From the NCBI GenBank assembly GCA_963680875.1, contig OY804576.1, forward strand, positions 75,521,668 through 75,585,667: a stretch of DNA of 64,000 nucleotides. Reading direction: 5' to 3'. The notes beneath the pieces were generated by a model, which was not told the origin of the DNA, searched no databases, and saw only the letters and a list, made by a program, of their open reading frames with translations. Below, piece by piece: positions 22,345 to 35,834 of the stretch. Source of the DNA: Bathymodiolus brooksi. Taxonomy: Eukaryota > Mollusca > Bivalvia > Mytilida > Modiolidae. Positions within the stretch are counted from its first letter, which is position 1. Each line of letters starts with the position of its first letter. Both the position numbers and the translations under genes were made by a program.

Positions 22345-22560
22345 TTATATTAACAAGGGCAACGCAGAGCGTGACATATCCCCTCGCCTAAAAATTTGAC
22401 CCAGTCACCTTGACCTTTGACCTTGAAAATCAATAGGGTTCCAGATTCTCTTAAGGACTAAATATGTACCAAGTTTGGTCAAAATCCATTGAAGGATGTT
22501 GATTCTAGATTCCTATAAGGATTAAACAGCTCGACAATTCAATTTAGATATCTTTATTTT
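22345..22560 (+). repeat. Dispersed repeat fragment
   Basis: Contains AACAAGGGCAACGCAGAGCG and CACCTTGACCTTTGACCTTG, related in style to the TTTGACCTTGAGGTCAAAGG repeats at 9443. Sits between SINE and satellite. Confidence 0.6.
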
Positions 22561-22924
22561 AATTAGAGGTCTCTTTAATGTATTATGAGTGATCACAGTT
22601 TTATGTCCACATCTCCATAACTTGAGAAAGATCCTTCATACAATTCTAATAATTTCAATTAGATCTCACTTCCATTTTATTTACGTTCTTTTGGTCCATA
22701 AAAAGAATTTAAAAAAAACACAGAAGTATTACAATTAGTATCCTACTATGAACTAGAGCAGGACTGTCAAATTTTAAAATTTCAGAATTATAATGTTGTA
22801 TAATTTCGGAAATGTTTGACTTGTTCTACTACAGTAATACTTGCCCCTATTATCAGAATAAACGTACAAATAAAATCAGATTTTGGAAAATAAAAAAGTC
22901 ATAGATATTGTCAGAGAAATGGAA

Positions 22925-25900
22925 TGCAGGAATGCGAGGTAGCTAATTTTTATGGGCAGGTAGCTAATTTTCATGGACCATGAAACGAAGGAATGAGAGG
23001 TAGCTAATTTTTATGGGCAGGTAGCTAATTTTCATGGACCATGAAACGAAGGAATGAGAGGTAGCTAATTTTTATGGGCAGGTAGCTAATTTTCATGGAC
23101 CATGAAACGAAGGAATGAGAGGTAGCTAATTTTTATGGGCAGGTAGCTAATTTGCATGGACCATGAAACGAAGGAATGAGAGGTAGCTAATTTTCATGGG
23201 CAGGTAGCTAATTTTCATGGACCATGAAACGAAGGAATGAGAGGTAGCTAATTTTTATGGGCAGGTAGCTAATTTTCATGGACCATGAAACAAAGGAATG
23301 CGAGGTAGCTAATTTTTATGGGCAGGTAGCTAATTTTCATGGACCATGAAACGAAGGAATGAGAGGTAGCTAATTTTTATGGGCAGGTAGCTAATTTTCA
23401 TGGACCATGAAACGAAGGAATGCGAGGTAGCTAATTTTTATGGGCAGGTAGCTAATTTTCATGGACCATGAAACGAAGGAATGAGAGGTAGCTAATTTTC
23501 ATGGGCAGGTAGCTAATTTTCATGGACCATGAAACGAAGGAATGAGAGGTAGCTAATTTTTATGGGCAGGTAGCTAATTTTCATGGACCATGACACGAAG
23601 GAATGCGAGGTAGCTAATTTTTATGGGCAGGTAGCTAATTTTCATGGACCATGAAACGAAGGAATGCGAGGTAGCTAATTTTTATGGGCAGGTAGCTAAT
23701 TTTCATAGACCATGAAACGAAGGAATGAGAAGTAGCTAATTTTTATGGGCAGGTAGCTAATTTTCATGGACCATGAAACGAAGGAATGCGAGGTAGCTAA
23801 TTTTTATGGGCAGGTAACTAATTTTCATGGACCATGAAACGAAGGAATGCGAGGTAGCTAATTTTTATGGGCAGGTAGCTAATTTTCATGGACCATGAAA
23901 CGAAGGAATGCGAGGTAGCTAATTTTTATGGGCAGGTAGCTAATTTTCATGGACCATGAAACGAAGGAATGCGAGGTAGCTAATTTTTATGGGCAGGTAG
24001 CTAATTTTCATGGACCATGAAACGAAGGAATGAGAGGTAGCTAATTTTCATGGACCATGAAACGAAGGAATGAGAGGTAGCTAATTTTCATGGGCAGGTA
24101 GCTAATTTGCATGGACCATGAAACGAAGGAATGCGAGGTAGCTAATTTTTATGGGCAGGTAGCTAATTTTCATGGACCATGAAACGAAGGAATGCGAGGT
24201 AGCTAATTTTTATGGGCAGGTAGCTAATTTTCATAGACCATGAAACGAAGGAATGCAAGGTAGCTAATTTTTATGGGCAGGTAGCTAATTTTCATGGACC
24301 ATGAAACGAAGGAATGAGAGGTAGCTAATTTTCATGGGCAGGTAGCTAATTTTCATGGACCATGAAACGAAGGAATGAGAGGTAGCTAATTTTCATGGGC
24401 AGGTAGCTAATTTGCATGGACCATGAAACGAAGGAATGAGAGGTAGCTAATTTTTATGGGCAGGTAGCTAATTTTCATGGACCATGAAACGAAGGAATGC
24501 GAGGTAGCTAATTTTTATGGGCAGGTAGCTAATTTTCATGGACCATGAAACGAAGGAATGCGAGGTAGCTAATTTTTATGGGCAGGTAGCTAATTTTCAT
24601 AGACCATGAAACGAAGGAATGAGAAGTAGCTAATTTTTATGGGCAGGTAGCTAATTTTCATGGACCATGAAACGAAGGAATGCGAGGTAGCTAATTTTTA
24701 TGGGCAGGTAACTAATTTTCATGGACCATGAAACGAAGGAATGCGAGGTAGCTAATTTTTATGGGCAGGTAGCTAATTTTCATGGACCATGAAACGAAGG
24801 AATGCGAGGTAGCTAATTTTTATGGGCAGGTAGCTAATTTTCATGGACCATGAAACGAAGGAATGAGAGGTAGCTAATTTTTATGGGCAGGTAGCTAATT
24901 TTCATGGACCATGAAACGAAGGAATGCGAGGTAGCTAATTTTTATGGGCAGGTAGCTAATTTTCATGGACCATGAAACGAAGGAATGAGAGGTAGCTAAT
25001 TTTTATGGGCAGGTAGCTAATTTTCATGGACCATGAAACGAAGGAATGCGAGGTAGCTAATTTTTATGGGCAGGTAGCTAATTTTCATGGACCATGAAAC
25101 GAAGGAATGCGAGGTAGCTAATTTTTATGGGCAGGTAGCTAATTTGCATGGACCATGAAACGAAGGAATGAGAGGTAGCTAATTTTTATGGGCAGGTAGC
25201 TAATTTTCATGGACCATGAAACGAAGGAATGAGAGGTAGCTAATTTTTATGGGCAGGTAGCTAATTTTCATGGACCATGAAACGAAGGAATGCGAGGTAA
25301 CTAATTTTTATGGGCAGGTAGCTAATTTTCATAGACCATGAAACGAAGGAATGCAAGGTAGCTAATTTTTATGGGCAGGTAGCTAATTTTCATGGACCAT
25401 GAAACGAAGGAATGAGAGGTAGCTAATTTTCATGGGCAGGTAGCTAATTTTCATGGACCATGAAACGAAGGAATGAGAGGTAGCTAATTTTCATGGGCAG
25501 GTAGCTAATTTGCATGGACCATGAAACGAAGGAATGAGAGGTAGCTAATTTTTATGGGCAGGTAGCTAATTTTCATGGACCATGAAACGAAGGAATGCGA
25601 GGTAGCTAATTTTTATGGGCAGGTAGCTAATTTTCATGGACCATGAAACGAAGGAATGAGAGGTAGCTAATTTTTATGGGCAGGTAGCTAATTTTCATAG
25701 ACCATGAAACGAAGGAATGAGAAGTAGCTATTTTTATGGGCAGGTAGCTAATTTTCATGGACCATGAAACGAAGGAATGCGAGGTAGCTAATTTTTATGG
25801 GCAGGTAACTAATTTTCATGGACCATGAAACGAAGGAATGCGAGGTAGCTAATTTTTATGGGCAGGTAGCTAATTTTCATGGACCATGAAACGTAGGAAT

Positions 25901-28900
25901 GCGAGGTAGCTAATTTTTATGGGCAGGTAGCTAATTTTCATGGACCATGAAACGAAGGAATGAGAGGTAGCTAATTTTTATGGGCAGGTAGCTAATTTTC
26001 ATGGACCATGAAACGAAGGAATGCGAGGTAGCTAATTTTTATGGGCAGGTAGCTAATTTTCATGGACCATGAAACGAAGGAATGAGAGGTAGTTAATTTT
26101 TATGGGCAGGTAGCTAATTTTCATGGACCATGAAACGAAGGAATGCGAGGTAGCTAATTTTTATGGGCAGGTAGCTAATTTTCATGGACCATGAAACGAA
26201 GGAATGCGAGGTAGCTAATTTTTATGGGCAGGTAGCTAATTTGCATGGACCATGAAACGAAGGAATGAGAGGTAGCTAATTTTCATGGGCAGGTAGCTAA
26301 TTTTCATGGACCATGAAACGAAGGAATGAGAGGTAGCTAATTTTTATGGGCAGGTAGCTAATTTTCATGGACCATGAAACGAAGGAATGCGAGGTAGCTA
26401 ATTTTTATGGGCAGGTAGCTAATTTTCATGGACCATGAAACGAAGGAATGAGAGGTAGCTAATTTTTATGGGCAGGTAGCTAATTTTCATGGACCATGAA
26501 ACGAAGGAATGCGAGGTAGCTAATTTTTATGGGCAGGTAGCTAATTTTCATGGACCATGAAACGTAGGAATGCGAGGTAGCTAATTTTCATGGGCAGGTA
26601 GCTAATTTTCATAGACCATGAAACGAAGGAATGAGAGGTAGCTAATTTTTATGGGCAGGTAGCTAATTTTCATGGACCATGAAACGAAGGAATGCGAGGT
26701 AGCTAATTTTTATGGGCAGGTAGCTAATTTTCATGGACCATGAAACGAAGGAATGAGAGGTAGCTATTTTTTATGGGCAGGTAGCTAATTTTCATGGACC
26801 ATGAAACGAAGGAATGCGAGGTAGCTAATTTTTATGGGCAGGTAGCTAATTTTCATGGACCATGAAACGAAGGAATGAGAGGTAGCTAATTTTTATGGGC
26901 AGGTAGCTAATTTTCATGGACCATGAAACGTAGGAATGCGTGGTAGCTAATTTTCATGGGCAGGTAGCTAATTTTCATGGACCATGAAACGAAGGAATGA
27001 GAGGTAGCTAATTTTTATGGGCAGGTAGCTAATTTTCATGGACCATGAAACGAAGGAATGCGAGGTAGCTAATTTTTATGGGCAGGTAGCTAATTTTCAT
27101 GGACCATGAAACGAAGGAATGCGAGGTAGCTAATTTTTATGGGCAGGTAGTTAATTTGCATGGACCATGAAACGAAGGAATGAGAGGTAGCTAATTTTCA
27201 TGGGCAGGTAGCTAATTTTCATGGACCATGAAACGAAGGAATGAGAGGTAGCTAATTTTTATGGGCAGGTAGCTAATTTTCATGGACCATGAAACGAAGG
27301 AATGAGAGGTAGCTAATTTTTATGGGCAGGTAGCTAATTTTCATGGACCATGAAACGAAGGAATGCGAGGTAGCTAATTTTTATGGGCAGGTAGCTAATT
27401 TTCATGGACCATGAAACGTAGGAATGCGAGGTAGCTAATTTTCATGGGCAGGTAGCTAATTTTCATGGACCATGAAACGAAGGAATGAGAGGTAGCTGAT
27501 TTTTATGGGCAGGTAGCTAATTTTCATGGACCATGAAACGAAGGAATGCGAGGTAGCTAATTTTTATGGGCAGGTAGCTAATTTTCATGGACCATGAAAC
27601 GAAGGAATGCGAGGTAGCTAATTTTTATGGGCAGGTAGCTAATTTTCATGGACCATGAAACGAAGGAATGAGAGGTAGCTAATTTTCATGGGCAGGTAGC
27701 TAATTTTCATGGACCATGAAACGAAGGAATGAGAGGTAGCTAATTTTTATGGGCAGGTAGCTAATTTTCATGGACCATGAAACGAAGGAATGTGAGGTAG
27801 CTAATTTTTATGGGCAGGTAGCTAATTTTCATGGACCATGAAACGAAGGAATGAGAGGTAGCTAATTTTCATGGGCAGGTAGCTAATTTTCATGGACCAT
27901 GAAACGAAGGAATGCGAGGTAGCTAATTTTTATGGGCAGGTAGCTAATTTTCATGGACCATGAAACGAAGGAATGAGAGGTAGCTAATCTTTATGGGCAG
28001 GTAGCTAATTTTCATGGACCATGAAACGAAGGAATGAGAGGTAGCTAATTTTCATGGGCAGGTAGCTAATTTTCATGGACCATGAAACGAAGGAATGCGA
28101 GGTAGCTAATTTTTATGGGCAGGTAGCTAATTTTCATGGACTATGAAACGTAGGAATGCGAGGTAGCTAATTTTCATGGGCAGGTAGCTAATTTTCATGG
28201 ACCATGAAACGAAGGAATGAGAGGTAGCTAATTTTTATGGGCAGGTAGCTAATTTTCATGGACCATGAAACGAAGGAATGCGAGGTAGCTAATTTTTATG
28301 GGCAGGTAGCTAATTTTCATGGACCATGAAACGAAGGAATGCGAGGTAGCTAATTTTTATGGGCAGGTAGCTAATTTTCATGGACCATGAAACGAAGGAA
28401 TGAGAGGTAGCTAATTTTCATGGGCAGGTAGCTAATTTTCATGGACCATGAAACGAAGGAATGAGAGGTAGCTAATTTTTATGGGCAGGTAGCTAATTTT
28501 CATGAACCATGAAACGAAGGAATGCGAGGTAGCTAATTTTTATGGGCAGGTAGCTAATTTTCATGGACCATGAAACGAAGGAATGAGAGGTAGCTAATTT
28601 TTATGGGCAGGTAGCTAATTTTTATGGACCATGAAACGAAGGAATGCGAGGTAGCTAATTTTTATGGGCAGGTAGCTAATTTTCATGGACCATGAAACGT
28701 AGGAATGCGAGGTAGCTAATTTTTATGGGCAGGTAGCTAATTTTCATGGACCATGAAACGAAGGAATGCGAGGTAGCTAATTTTTATGGGCAGGTAGCTA
28801 ATTTTCATGGACCATGAAACGAAGGAATGCGAGGTAGCTAGTTTTTATGGGCAGGTAGCTAATTTTCATGGACCATGAAACGAAGGATTGAGAGGTAGCT

Positions 28901-31900
28901 AATTTTTATGGGCAGGTAGCTAATTTTCATGGACCATGAAACGAAGGAATGAGAGGTAGCTAATTTTTATGGGCAGGTAGCTAATTTTCATGGACCATGA
29001 AACGAAGGAATGAGAGGTAGCTAATTTTCATGGGCAGGTAGCTAATTTTCATGGACCATGAAACGAAGGAATGAGAGGTAGCCAATTTTCATGGGCAGGT
29101 AGCTAATTTTCATGGACCATGAAACGAAGGAATGAGAGGTAGCTAATTTTCATGGGCAGGTAGCTAATTTTCATGGACCATGAAACGTAGGAATGCGAGG
29201 TAGCTAATTTTTATGGGCAGGTAGCTAATTTTCATGGACCATGAAACGAAGGAATGCGAGGTAGCTAATTTTTATGGGCAGGTAGCTAATTTTCATGGAC
29301 CATGAAACGAAGGAATGCGAGGTAGCTAGTTTTTATGGGCAGGTAGCTAATTTTCATGGACCATGAAACGAAGGATTGAGAGGTAGCTAATTTTTATGGG
29401 CAGGTAGCTAATTTTCATGGACCATGAAACGAAGGAATGAGAGGTAGCTAATTTTTATGGGAAGGTAGCTAATTTTCATGGACCATGAAACGAAGGAATG
29501 AGAGGTAGCTAATTTTCATGGGCAGGTAGCTAATTTTCATGGACCATGAAACGAAGGAATGAGAGGTAGCCAATTTTCATGGGCAGGTAGCTAATTTTCA
29601 TGGACCATGAAACGAAGGAATGAGAGGTAGCTAATTTTCATGGGCAGGTAGCTAATTTTCATGGACCATGAAACGAAGGAATGAGAGGTAGCTAATTTTC
29701 ATGGGCAGGTAGCTAATTTTCATGGACCATGAAACGTAGGAATGCGAGGTAGCTAATTTTTATGGGCAGGTAGCTAATTTTCATGGACCATGAAACGAAG
29801 GAATGCGAGGTAGCTAATTTTTATGGGCAGGTAGCTAATTTTCATGGACCATGAAACGAAGGAATGCGAGGTAGCTAGTTTTTATGGGCAGGTAGCTAAT
29901 TTTCATGGACCATGAAACGAAGGATTGAGAGGTAGCTAATTTTTATGGGCAGGTAGCTAATTTTCATGGACCATGAAACGAAGGAATGAGAGGTAGCTAA
30001 TTTTTATGGGCAGGTAGCTAATTTTCATGGACCATGAAACGAAGGAATGAGAGGTAGCTAATTTTCATGGGCAGGTAGCTAATTTTCATGGACCATGAAA
30101 CGAAGGAATGAGAGGTAGCCAATTTTCATGGGCAGGTAGCTAATTTTCATGGACCATGAAACGAAGGAATGAGAGGTAGCTAATTTTCATGGGCAGGTAG
30201 CTAATTTTCATGGACCATGAAACGAAGGAATGAGAGGTAGCTATTTTTTATAGGCAGGTAGGTAATTTTCATGGACCATGAAACGAAGGAATGAGAGGTA
30301 GCTAATTTTCATGGGCAGGTAGCTAATTTTCATGGACCATGAAACGAAGGAATGCGAGGTAGCTAATTTTTATGGGCAGGTAGCTAATTTGCATGGACCA
30401 TGAAACGAAGGAATGAGAGGTAGCTAATTTTCATGGGCAGGTAGCTAATTTTCATGGACCATGAAACGAAGGAATGAGAGGTAGCTAATTTTTATGGGCA
30501 GGTAGCTAATTTTCATGGACCATGAAACGAAGGAATGCGAGGTAGCTAATTTTTATGGGCAGGTAGCTAATTTTCATGGACCATGAAACGAAGGAATGAG
30601 AGGTAGCTAATTTTTATGGGCAGGTAGCTAATTTTCATGGACCATGAAACGAAGGAATGAGAGGTAGCTAATTTTTATGGGCAGGTAGCTAATTTTCATG
30701 GACCATGAAACGAAGGAATGCGAGGTAGCTAATTTTTATGGGCAGGTAGCTAATTTTCATGGACCATGAAACGAAGGAATGAGAGGTAGCTAATTTTTAT
30801 GGGCAGGTAGCTAATTTTCATGGACCATGAAACGAAGGAATGCGAGGTAGCTAATTTTTATGGGCAGGTAGCTAATTTTCATGGACCATGAAACGAAGGA
30901 ATGCGAGGTAGCTAATTTTTATGGGCAGGTAGCTAATTTGCATGGACCATGAAACGAAGGAATGAGAGGTAGCTAATTTTCATGGGCAGGTAGCTAATTT
31001 TCATGGACCATGAAACGAAGGAATGAGAGGTAGCTAATTTTTATGGGCAGGTAGCTAATTTTCATGGACCATGAAACGAAGGAATGCGAGGTAGCTAATT
31101 TTTATGGGCAGGTAGCTAATTTTCATGGACCATGAAACGAAGGAATGAGAGGTAGCTAATTTTTATGGGCAGGTAGCTAATTTTCATGGACCATGAAACG
31201 AAGGAATGCGAGGTAGCTAATTTTTATGGGCAGGTAGCTAATTTTCATGGACCATGAAACGTAGGAATGCGAGGTAGCTAATTTTCATGGGCAGGTAGCT
31301 AATTTTCATAGACCATGAAACGAAGGAATGAGAGGTAGCTAATTTTTATGGGCAGGTAGCTAATTTTCATGGACCATGAAACGAAGGAATGCGAGGTAGC
31401 TAATTTTTATGGGCAGGTAGCTAATTTTCATGGACCATGAAACGAAGGAATGAGAGGTAGCTATTTTTTATGGGCAGGTAGCTAATTTTCATGGACCATG
31501 AAACGAAGGAATGCGAGGTAGCTAATTTTTATGGGCAGGTAGCTAATTTTCATGGACCATGAAACGAAGGAATGAGAGGTAGCTAATTTTTATGGGCAGG
31601 TAGCTAATTTTCATGGACCATGAAACGAAGGAATGCGAGGTAGCTAATTTTTATGGGCAGGTAGCTAATTTTCATGGACCATGAAACGTAGGAATGCGTG
31701 GTAGCTAATTTTCATGGGCAGGTAGCTAATTTTCATGGACCATGAAACGAAGGAATGAGAGGTAGCTAATTTTTATGGGCAGGTAGCTAATTTTCATGGA
31801 CCATGAAACGAAGGAATGCGAGGTAGCTAATTTTTATGGGCAGGTAGCTAATTTTCATGGACCATGAAACGAAGGAATGCGAGGTAGCTAATTTTTATGG

Positions 31901-34900
31901 GCAGGTAGCTAATTTGCATGGACCATGAAACGAAGGAATGAGAGGTAGCTAATTTTCATGGGCAGGTAGCTAATTTTCATGGACCATGAAACGAAGGAAT
32001 GAGAGGTAGCTAATTTTTATGGGCAGGTAGCTAATTTTCATGGACCATGAAACGAAGGAATGAGAGGTAGCTAATTTTTATGGGCAGGTAGCTAATTTTC
32101 ATGGACCATGAAACGAAGGAATGCGAGGTAGCTAATTTTTATGGGCAGGTAGCTAATTTTCATGGACCATGAAACGTAGGAATGCGAGGTAGCTAATTTT
32201 CATGGGCAGGTAGCTAATTTTCATGGACCATGAAACGAAGGAATGAGAGGTAGCTGATTTTTATGGGCAGGTAGCTAATTTTCATGGACCATGAAACGAA
32301 GGAATGCGAGGTAGCTAATTTTTATGGGCAGGTAGCTAATTTTCATGGACCATGAAACGAAGGAATGCGAGGTAGCTAATTTTTATGGGCAGGTAGCTAA
32401 TTTTCATGGACCATGAAACGAAGGAATGAGAGGTAGCTAATTTTCATGGGCAGGTAGCTAATTTTCATGGACCATGAAACGAAGGAATGAGAGGTAGCTA
32501 ATTTTTATGGGCAGGTAGCTAATTTTCATGGACCATGAAACGAAGGAATGAGAGGTAGCTAATTTTTATGGGCAGGTAGCTAATTTTCATGGACCATGAA
32601 ACGAAGGAATGAGAGGTAGCTAATTTTCATGGGCAGGTAGCTAATTTTCATGGACCATGAAACGAAGGAATGCGAGGTAGCTAATTTTTATGGGCAGGTA
32701 GCTAATTTTCATGGACCATGAAACGAAGGAATGAGAGGTAGCTAATCTTTATGGGCAGGTAGCTAATTTTCATGGACCATGAAACGAAGGAATGAGAGGT
32801 AGCTAATTTTCATGGGCAGGTAGCTAATTTTCATGGACCATGAAACGAAGGAATGAGAGGTAGCTAATTTTTATGGGCAGGTAGCTAATTTTCATGGACC
32901 ATGAAACGAAGGAATGCGAGGTAGCTAATTTTTATGGGCAGGTAGCTAATTTTCATGGACTATGAAACGTAGGAATGCGAGGTAGCTAATTTTCATGGGC
33001 AGGTAGCTAATTTTCATGGACCATGAAACGAAGGAATGAGAGGTAGCTAATTTTTATGGGCAGGTAGCTAATTTTCATGGACCATGAAACGAAGGAATGC
33101 GAGGTAGCTAATTTTTATGGGCAGGTAGCTAATTTTCATGGACCATGAAACGAAGGAATGCGAGGTAGCTAATTTTTATGGGCAGGTAGCTAATTTTCAT
33201 GGACCATGAAACGAAGGAATGAGAGGTAGCTAATTTTCATGGGCAGGTAGCTAATTTTCATGGACCATGAAACGAAGGAATGAGAGGTAGCTAATTTTTA
33301 TGGGCAGGTAGCTAATTTTCATGAACCATGAAACGAAGGAATGCGAGGTAGCTAATTTTTATGGGCAGGTAGCTAATTTTCATGGACCATGAAACGAAGG
33401 AATGAGAGGTAGCTAATTTTTATGGGCAGGTAGCTAATTTTTATGGACCATGAAACGAAGGAATGCGAGGTAGCTAATTTTTATGGGCAGGTAGCTAATT
33501 TTCATGGACCATGAAACGTAGGAATGCGAGGTAGCTAATTTTTATGGGCAGGTAGCTAATTTTCATGGACCATGAAACGAAGGAATGCGAGGTAGCTAAT
33601 TTTTATGGGCAGGTAGCTAATTTTCATGGACCATGAAACGAAGGAATGCGAGGTAGCTAGTTTTTATGGGCAGGTAGCTAATTTTCATGGACCATGAAAC
33701 GAAGGATTGAGAGGTAGCTAATTTTTATGGGCAGGTAGCTAATTTTCATGGACCATGAAACGAAGGAATGAGAGGTAGCTAATTTTTATGGGCAGGTAGC
33801 TAATTTTCATGGACCATGAAACGAAGGAATGAGAGGTAGCTAATTTTCATGGGCAGGTAGCTAATTTTCATGGACCATGAAACGAAGGAATGAGAGGTAG
33901 CCAATTTTCATGGGCAGGTAGCTAATTTTCATGGACCATGAAACGAAGGAATGAGAGGTAGCTAATTTTCATGGGCAGGTAGCTAATTTTCATGGACCAT
34001 GAAACGTAGGAATGCGAGGTAGCTAATTTTTATGGGCAGGTAGCTAATTTTCATGGACCATGAAACGAAGGAATGCGAGGTAGCTAATTTTTATGGGCAG
34101 GTAGCTAATTTTCATGGACCATGAAACGAAGGAATGCGAGGTAGCTAGTTTTTATGGGCAGGTAGCTAATTTTCATGGACCATGAAACGAAGGATTGAGA
34201 GGTAGCTAATTTTTATGGGCAGGTAGCTAATTTTCATGGACCATGAAACGAAGGAATGAGAGGTAGCTAATTTTTATGGGCAGGTAGCTAATTTTCATGG
34301 ACCATGAAACGAAGGAATGAGAGGTAGCTAATTTTCATGGGCAGGTAGCTAATTTTCATGGACCATGAAACGAAGGAATGAGAGGTAGCCAATTTTCATG
34401 GGCAGGTAGCTAATTTTCATGGACCATGAAACGAAGGAATGAGAGGTAGCTAATTTTCATGGGCAGGTAGCTAATTTTCATGGACCATGAAACGAAGGAA
34501 TGAGAGGTAGCTAATTTTCATGGGCAGGTAGCTAATTTTCATGGACCATGAAACGTAGGAATGCGAGGTAGCTAATTTTTATGGGCAGGTAGCTAATTTT
34601 CATGGACCATGAAACGAAGGAATGCGAGGTAGCTAATTTTTATGGGCAGGTAGCTAATTTTCATGGACCATGAAACGAAGGAATGCGAGGTAGCTAGTTT
34701 TTATGGGCAGGTAGCTAATTTTCATGGACCATGAAACGAAGGATTGAGAGGTAGCTAATTTTTATGGGCAGGTAGCTAATTTTCATGGACCATGAAACGA
34801 AGGAATGAGAGGTAGCTAATTTTTATGGGCAGGTAGCTAATTTTCATGGACCATGAAACGAAGGAATGAGAGGTAGCTAATTTTCATGGGCAGGTAGCTA

Positions 34901-35505
34901 ATTTTCATGGACCATGAAACGAAGGAATGAGAGGTAGCCAATTTTCATGGGCAGGTAGCTAATTTTCATGGACCATGAAACGAAGGAATGAGAGGTAGCT
35001 AATTTTCATGGGCAGGTAGCTAATTTTCATGGACCATGAAACGAAGGAATGAGAGGTAGCCAATTTTCATGGGCAGGTAGCTAATTTTCATGGACCATGA
35101 AACGAAGGAATGAGAGGTAGCTAATTTTCATGGGCAGGTAGCTAATTTTCATGGACCATGAAACGAAGGAATGAGAGGTAGCTAATTTTCATGGGCAGGT
35201 AGCTAATTTTCATGGACCATGAAACGTAGGAATGCGAGGTAGCTAATTTTTATGGGCAGGTAGCTAATTTTCATGGACCATGAAACGAAGGAATGCGAGG
35301 TAGCTAATTTTTATGGGCAGGTAGCTAATTTTCATGGACCATGAAACGAAGGAATGCGAGGTAGCTAGTTTTTATGGGCAGGTAGCTAATTTTCATGGAC
35401 CATGAAACGAAGAAATGCGAGGTAGCTAATTTTCATGGGCAGGTAGCTAATTTTCATGGACCATGAAACGAAGGAATGAGAGGTAGCTAATTTTTCATGG
35501 GCAAA
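22925..35505. repeat. 61-bp satellite array, about 206 monomers
   Basis: A nearly unbroken head-to-tail array of a 61-bp unit. Each unit holds two 21-bp sub-repeats, GGTAGCTAATTTTTATGGGC(A) and GGTAGCTAATTTTCATGGAC(C), then a 19-bp tail ATGAAACGAAGGAATGCGA. CATGGACCATG in each unit is a perfect palindrome around one base. Most monomers differ by only one or two marker substitutions, so the array is young or well homogenised. Markers show 8-, 9- and 11-monomer blocks and a long duplication offset by 77-79 monomers. A 40-bp short monomer occurs at about 24020-24060. All frames contain stops. No gene or inserted element interrupts it. Confidence 0.99.
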
Positions 35506-35790
35506 CTTCTGATGCTTATGCTTATGTTTGAATGGTGCCAGGTAGTTTATTTTCATGGAACACGCCATGACTCCTATTCCATGCAATGAAGAAAGGTCGA
35601 GTAGCTAATTTTCATGGACAAGCTTCAGATGCTTATGCTCATGTTTGAACGGTGCAAGGTAGTTTATTTTCATGGATAACACTTTGAAACCTATGTCATA
35701 CACTGGACAGATGCAAGGTAGCTTATATTCATGGAAAACTTCACGACTTCTATCCCATGTAATGAAGAAATTATGCTGACTAGTCTCTGC
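35506..35790. repeat. Diverged right edge of the satellite, longer composite units
   Basis: The regular array gives way to two imperfect longer units that share 'cttctgatgcttatgct', 'catgtttgaa.ggtgc' and 'ggtagtttattttcatgga' (dots mark differing bases). Single GTAGCTAATTTTCATGGA-like blocks are interspersed with unrelated spacer. This looks like an older or ancestral form of the repeat that escaped homogenisation. The left edge at 22925 is abrupt by comparison. Confidence 0.8.
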
Positions 35791-35834
35791 CTTTATTCTT
35801 TTACGCCATGTGCCAATATAAATTGTATAGTTTT

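Noticed and set aside
22925..35505. CRISPR-like array
   Set aside because: Monomers abut directly with no variable spacers, and the genes are intron-bearing eukaryotic ones. It is a satellite.
22925..35505. CENP-B box in the satellite
   Set aside because: CTTCGTTTCATGGTCCA keeps TTCG and the central A but lacks CGGG, so the essential core fails.
35386..35586. 66-codon minus-strand ORF at satellite edge
   Set aside because: Translation of the repeat and its diverged flank only.
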